Notes under the pieces: generated by a model
Database searches by the model: none
What the model was told of the DNA's origin: nothing
What the model saw: only the letters and a program-made list of their open reading frames with translations
Part shown: positions 12,492 through 15,671 of the stretch, one piece after another
How the letters are laid out: each line of letters opens with the position of its first letter
Position numbering within the stretch: position 1 is the stretch's first letter
Translations under genes and position numbers: made by a program
Source: SHYR01 sp036013055
GTDB lineage: Bacteria > Chloroflexota > Dehalococcoidia > UBA2979
DNA: 15,671 nt
Reading direction: 5' to 3'
Assembly (NCBI GenBank): GCA_036013055.1
Contig: DASCQM010000021.1
Coordinates: forward strand, 1 to 15,671

Positions 12492-15313
12492 GCCAGCCAG
12501 TCCGCGACCGCCTGTGAGAGCGAGGACGATGGCAGCCGCCGCACCTCGCAGTCGGGCAGCCCCTCGACGAATGCTTCCCCGTAGCGACGGGTGGCGATGC
12601 GGCTGTCGAGCACGACGAAGACGCCGCGCTCGTCGGAGCCGCGGATCAGGCGACCGAAGCCCTGTCGGAAGCGCAGCACGGCCCGCGGCAGGGCGTACTC
12701 GTTGAAGGGGTCCTCGTACTGACCGGCGCGTGCCGCATAGATTGGGTCGGTCGGCACCGGGAACGGCAGTCGCGCGACGACGATCTGCGAGAGCGCCTGC
12801 CCGCGCACATCGATCCCCTCCCAGAACGCCGCCGTGCCGAACACGAGCGCGCGAGGCCGATCCGCGAGCGTGCGCAGCAGGCGCGCGGGCGACCCATCGA
12901 TGCCCTGCGCGAGCACGGTGATGCCATCGCCGGCCAGTGTCTCGCGCAGCGCGCCGGCCGCCGCGCGTACCGCATTGCGGGATGTGAAGAGCGCGAGCGT
13001 GCGGCCGTCCGCGGCGCGAGCGGCGGCAGCGAGCGCGCGGTGCATCTCGGTGCCGTAGCCCGCGGAATTCGGCTCGGGGATGTCATCGACCGTGATCGCC
13101 AGCACGGCCTTGCGGTAGTCGAACGGCGACGGCACCTGCAACGTGTCCGGCTCGATCAGCCCCAGGTGTTCCGTGATGTAGTCGAAGCTGCCGCCGGTCG
13201 TGAGCGTGGCGGAGGTGGCGACCACCGAGTCGCACGCGGCGTAGAGGTTATCGGCGAGACGACCAGCCACCTCCAGCGGAGCGACGCTAAGTCGCACGTC
13301 GCGGTCGTCGGCTCGCATCCAGATGATCAGGCCGGGGTCGCTACGCAGCGCGACATCCAGCAGCGTCTCGCGGGCACGAGCGTAGAACTCGCTCTCCCTG
13401 CCCAGGTCCGTGCGCAAGCGATCGAGGCCGGGAGCGGCCGAGTCCGGCATCGAACTGACCGCGTCGCGCGCCTGCGCGACTTGTTCACCGAGGTAGTGCA
13501 GCGTGACATCGAGTTGCATCGCCGTCTCTTCGACGTCCGCCCAGAGCGGCTGCGAGTGGCGAGCAGTGCCGAGTGCGAGTTCGCCGTCCGGCCCGCCGTC
13601 GGATCCGGTCTCGCGGCGCTCCTCAGCGTATGACCGCAGCGCCTCTGCCAGCGGCTCGATGCGGTCGATCGCGCTCTTCGCGGCGGACGCGACCGTATCC
13701 GCGATCGCCGCCAGTCCGGCCGCGGGCGAGAGCGGCGAGCCGTCTCTTACGGCCGCGCGCATGCGGCCGGCCGCGCCCTTGCTCGACGCGAAGTCCCGCA
13801 GCAGGGCGGTCAGTTCCTGTAACGAGAGTGTCGCGCCGTACTGGTCGGTCGCGACCTCCTCCAGCCGGTGCGCCTCGTCGATCACCAGGTGACGGAACGG
13901 CGGAACCGCCTGCGTCGCCCCCGCGCTGGCGGCCATCAGCAGCGCGTGGTTGACGACCGCGACATGTGCGGCGGCCGCGTCCTGCCGCGCGCGTACGAGG
14001 AAACATGACCCCTCGCGGACGTACTCACATTGACGTGCGAGACAATCGTTCGAGTCGGCCGAAAGCCCGTCCCACGCGCTGCGGTCATCGAACGGCATGT
14101 AGAGCTCGCCGGAGTCCCCGGTCTCGGTCTGCGGCAGCCACGTGGCGATGCGCGAGAGCAATCGTGCCTGCGGCGGCGTCAGCTCGCGCTGCTCCTCACG
14201 CGCCTCCGCGTAGCGCTCGATGCAGAGGTAGTTGCCGCGTCCCTTGAGCATCGCGGCTCGCAGCGTGCCCTCGCCTCCACCTTCGTGCTGCTCGACCAGC
14301 CGGGCGGCGGCCGGGATGTCGTGCGACGTGAGCTGCTCCTGGAGGTTGAGCGTGTGCGTCGAGACGAGCACCCGGTCGTCGTTGCGGTAGGCGTGCAGCA
14401 GCGAGGGCAGCAGGTACGCGAGCGACTTGCCGGTACCCGTGCCCGCTTCGACGGCGAGGTGCGCGCTGTCGACGGTCGCGCGGCCGACCGCCTGCGCCAT
14501 CTGCACCTGCCCGGGGCGCGTCTCGAAGCCCTCGATCAGCTCTGTCTGCCGCGTCGCCGTCTCGAAGAGCCGCGCCGAGTCCTCGGCCGTCACCGCACGC
14601 AGCGACTCACGGGGCACCAGTACCTGCGGGGCCGACCTCGCCGCCACGCGAGAGAGCGATGGCCCCTCGCCGCCTTGCCCGTCCGCCGCGCTCAGTGCGG
14701 CGGCGAAGAGCGGAGCGAGCGCCGAGGCCCCGCGCTGCAGAAACGCCAGCACATCAAGCAGCGTCGTACGCGGCAGCCGGTCGATCAGCGTCAGCAGTCG
14801 CAGGAAGACATCGCGAGCTGTCTCCGCGTCGGCGAGCGCGCGGTGGTGCGTACCCGGGTCGACGCCGAGTAGCTCCGCCAGTGTCGCGAGGTCGAGCCGC
14901 GCCGCCGTCGGTAGCAACACCGAGGCGAGATCGAGCGTGTCGAGGGAAGCACCCGCGAGTTCAACCCCGGCCGCGTGCAGGAAGGAGATGTCGAAGCGGA
15001 TGTTCTGGCCGACCACCGCCCGGTCGCCGCAGAACGTCGCCAGTTCAGCACCGACAGAGGTAATCGTCGGCGCGCCTCCCACGTCGTCCTCGGAGATCCC
15101 AGTGAGGTCCTGGATCATCAGTGGGATCGGCATGCCAGGATTGACGAACGAGCTGAAGCTCTTCGTCTCACCCTCGAGCGTGAAGCGCGTCGCGCCGACC
15201 TCCGTGATGCGATCAGTGGAGGCGTTGAGCCCGGTCGTCTCGAGGTCGATCGCAACGAACTCCTCCCGCGAGGCGGTTGCGAAGAGTGTGCCGATGTCGG
15301 GGGTGTCGGGCAT
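12488..15313 (-). CDS. dinG: DinG-type protein: DEDDh exonuclease fused to XPD-like helicase
   Basis: This 941-residue DNA-processing enzyme has an N-terminal 3'-5' exonuclease domain (about 15-180). It carries ExoI AIDLETTG (D23, E25), ExoII VGQNIRFDISFL (D108) and ExoIII HRALADAETA (H157, D162). A superfamily 2 XPD/DinG helicase follows from about 262: Walker A AGTGTGKS (290-297), four cysteines at 364, 424, 429 and 437 in the FeS-cluster position, the DEAH box (479-482), VATSATLT, GTAAFWEGIDVRG, and motif VI RFRQGFGRLIRG with GVFVVLDSR. The enzyme would unwind 5' overhangs, R-loops or quadruplexes and trim DNA. Firmicute exonuclease-DinG proteins generally lack the FeS cysteines, so the combination is notable. 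The ATG at 15313 has only a weak AGGGCGG upstream. The gene lies 34 bp after the PHP gene and overlaps the GNAT gene by ATGA. Confidence 0.93.
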   Translation of the reverse strand: MPDTPDIGTLFATASREEFVAIDLETTGLNASTDRITEVGATRFTLEGETKSFSSFVNPGMPIPLMIQDLTGISEDDVGGAPTITSVGAELATFCGDRAVVGQNIRFDISFLHAAGVELAGASLDTLDLASVLLPTAARLDLATLAELLGVDPGTHHRALADAETARDVFLRLLTLIDRLPRTTLLDVLAFLQRGASALAPLFAAALSAADGQGGEGPSLSRVAARSAPQVLVPRESLRAVTAEDSARLFETATRQTELIEGFETRPGQVQMAQAVGRATVDSAHLAVEAGTGTGKSLAYLLPSLLHAYRNDDRVLVSTHTLNLQEQLTSHDIPAAARLVEQHEGGGEGTLRAAMLKGRGNYLCIERYAEAREEQRELTPPQARLLSRIATWLPQTETGDSGELYMPFDDRSAWDGLSADSNDCLARQCEYVREGSCFLVRARQDAAAAHVAVVNHALLMAASAGATQAVPPFRHLVIDEAHRLEEVATDQYGATLSLQELTALLRDFASSKGAAGRMRAAVRDGSPLSPAAGLAAIADTVASAAKSAIDRIEPLAEALRSYAEERRETGSDGGPDGELALGTARHSQPLWADVEETAMQLDVTLHYLGEQVAQARDAVSSMPDSAAPGLDRLRTDLGRESEFYARARETLLDVALRSDPGLIIWMRADDRDVRLSVAPLEVAGRLADNLYAACDSVVATSATLTTGGSFDYITEHLGLIEPDTLQVPSPFDYRKAVLAITVDDIPEPNSAGYGTEMHRALAAAARAADGRTLALFTSRNAVRAAAGALRETLAGDGITVLAQGIDGSPARLLRTLADRPRALVFGTAAFWEGIDVRGQALSQIVVARLPFPVPTDPIYAARAGQYEDPFNEYALPRAVLRFRQGFGRLIRGSDERGVFVVLDSRIATRRYGEAFVEGLPDCEVRRLPSSSLSQAVADWLA

Positions 15314-15347
15314 GCGCCCGCCCTGCTAGCCCGGGGAGGGTGTGCTG

Positions 15348-15671
15348 TTAGCCTTCAGCCTGCGCCGCGTCCACGCTCCCGGTCTGGAAGCGCACGACGC
15401 GGCCGGAAGGGGTGCGGTGCACGGCCTCGAAGCGCCCCGCGTGCAGCTCTTCGAGCAGTTCTGCCGAGCTCTTGAACTCCCGCTCGAATCCGGTCGCGAA
15501 GTTGCCGACGCCGCTCTTGGAATGCGCGTCGGAGCCGCCCGTGCGCGGCAGCCCGTTGACCATCGCCACCTCGTAGGCGAACTCGTTCTCCTGCGGCGTG
15601 TTGCTGGCGTTCGAGACCTCGATCGCGTTGACGAGCTGGAAGACGGGCAGCTCCGCGGCCTCTTCCACCGT
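15348..15671 (-). CDS. PHP-domain metal-dependent phosphoesterase, C-terminal part
   Basis: These are the last 107 residues of a protein that enters from the right edge. Reading stays open to 15671, so the internal GTG near the edge is not taken as the start. The segment holds IEVSNASNTPQEN followed by LPRTGGSDAHSKSGVGNFATGF. GSDAH is the metal-binding motif near the C-terminal end of PHP domains, and the T-x-F after it is usual in PHP-associated proteins. The closing region (FKSSAELLEELHAGRFEAVHR) matches the short helical end of the family. Such proteins hydrolyse phosphoesters or nucleotides with two or three metals. The exact substrate cannot be named without the N-terminal half. It lies 34 bp upstream of the DinG-type gene on the same strand and is probably in the same operon. 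Confidence 0.82.
   Translation of the reverse strand, partial: TVEEAAELPVFQLVNAIEVSNASNTPQENEFAYEVAMVNGLPRTGGSDAHSKSGVGNFATGFEREFKSSAELLEELHAGRFEAVHRTPSGRVVRFQTGSVDAAQAEG

Noticed and set aside
15666..15668. GTG as start of the PHP-domain gene
   Set aside because: The frame is open to the window edge and the protein lacks the whole N-terminal PHP core, so the gene is simply cut.
1..15671. tRNA, rRNA, CRISPR, insertion sequences or prophage
   Set aside because: No cloverleaf, direct repeat array, transposase or integrase motif was seen on either strand; coding density leaves almost no space.

Overview
The window is a gene-dense, GC-rich bacterial chromosome segment (by eye about two thirds G+C). 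It has no mobile elements, RNA genes or CRISPR. The best lineage guess is Chloroflexota. The paired membrane families Chlor_Arch_YYY (TIGR03662/DUF2298) and TIGR03663 (Agl23-like) are mostly known from Chloroflexota and Archaea, and here they sit beside the typically bacterial rnc-smc-ftsY cluster. This is inference from gene content; no 16S is present.

Left block, minus strand, read from 9982 down to 1: RNase III (rnc), SMC, the SRP receptor FtsY, a YYY-domain membrane protein, an Agl23-like GT-C membrane protein and a cut-off UPF0104/LPG-synthase-TM protein. Spacing is 0, 73, 10, -4 and 12 bp, so it reads as one long operon. It links RNA processing, chromosome segregation and membrane protein targeting to three multi-pass membrane proteins that probably handle lipid-linked sugars or other envelope polymers.

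Middle block, plus strand, 10088-12007: a CCA-tRNA-nucleotidyltransferase-family protein, a small Cys/His-rich putative zinc protein and a small two-helix membrane protein. Their reading frames overlap by 8 and 4 bp. A 105-bp divergent gap (9983-10087) separates this operon from rnc and carries promoter-like elements plus a 12-bp inverted repeat.

Right block, minus strand, from 15671 down to 12012: the C-terminus of a PHP-domain phosphoesterase, a DinG-type protein that combines a DEDDh exonuclease with an XPD-like helicase, and a GNAT acetyltransferase joined to it by an ATGA overlap. This block meets the middle block tail to tail with only 4 bp between stop codons.

No overtly new system is evident. 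The points most worth checking are: substituted catalytic carboxylates in both RNase III (Asp to Arg at 124) and the CCA-family enzyme (Asp to Asn at 60); the uncharacterised YYY/Agl23/UPF0104 envelope module; the small zinc protein coupled to the CCA-family gene; and a DinG that keeps the exonuclease, the P-loop and the four FeS-type cysteines together.
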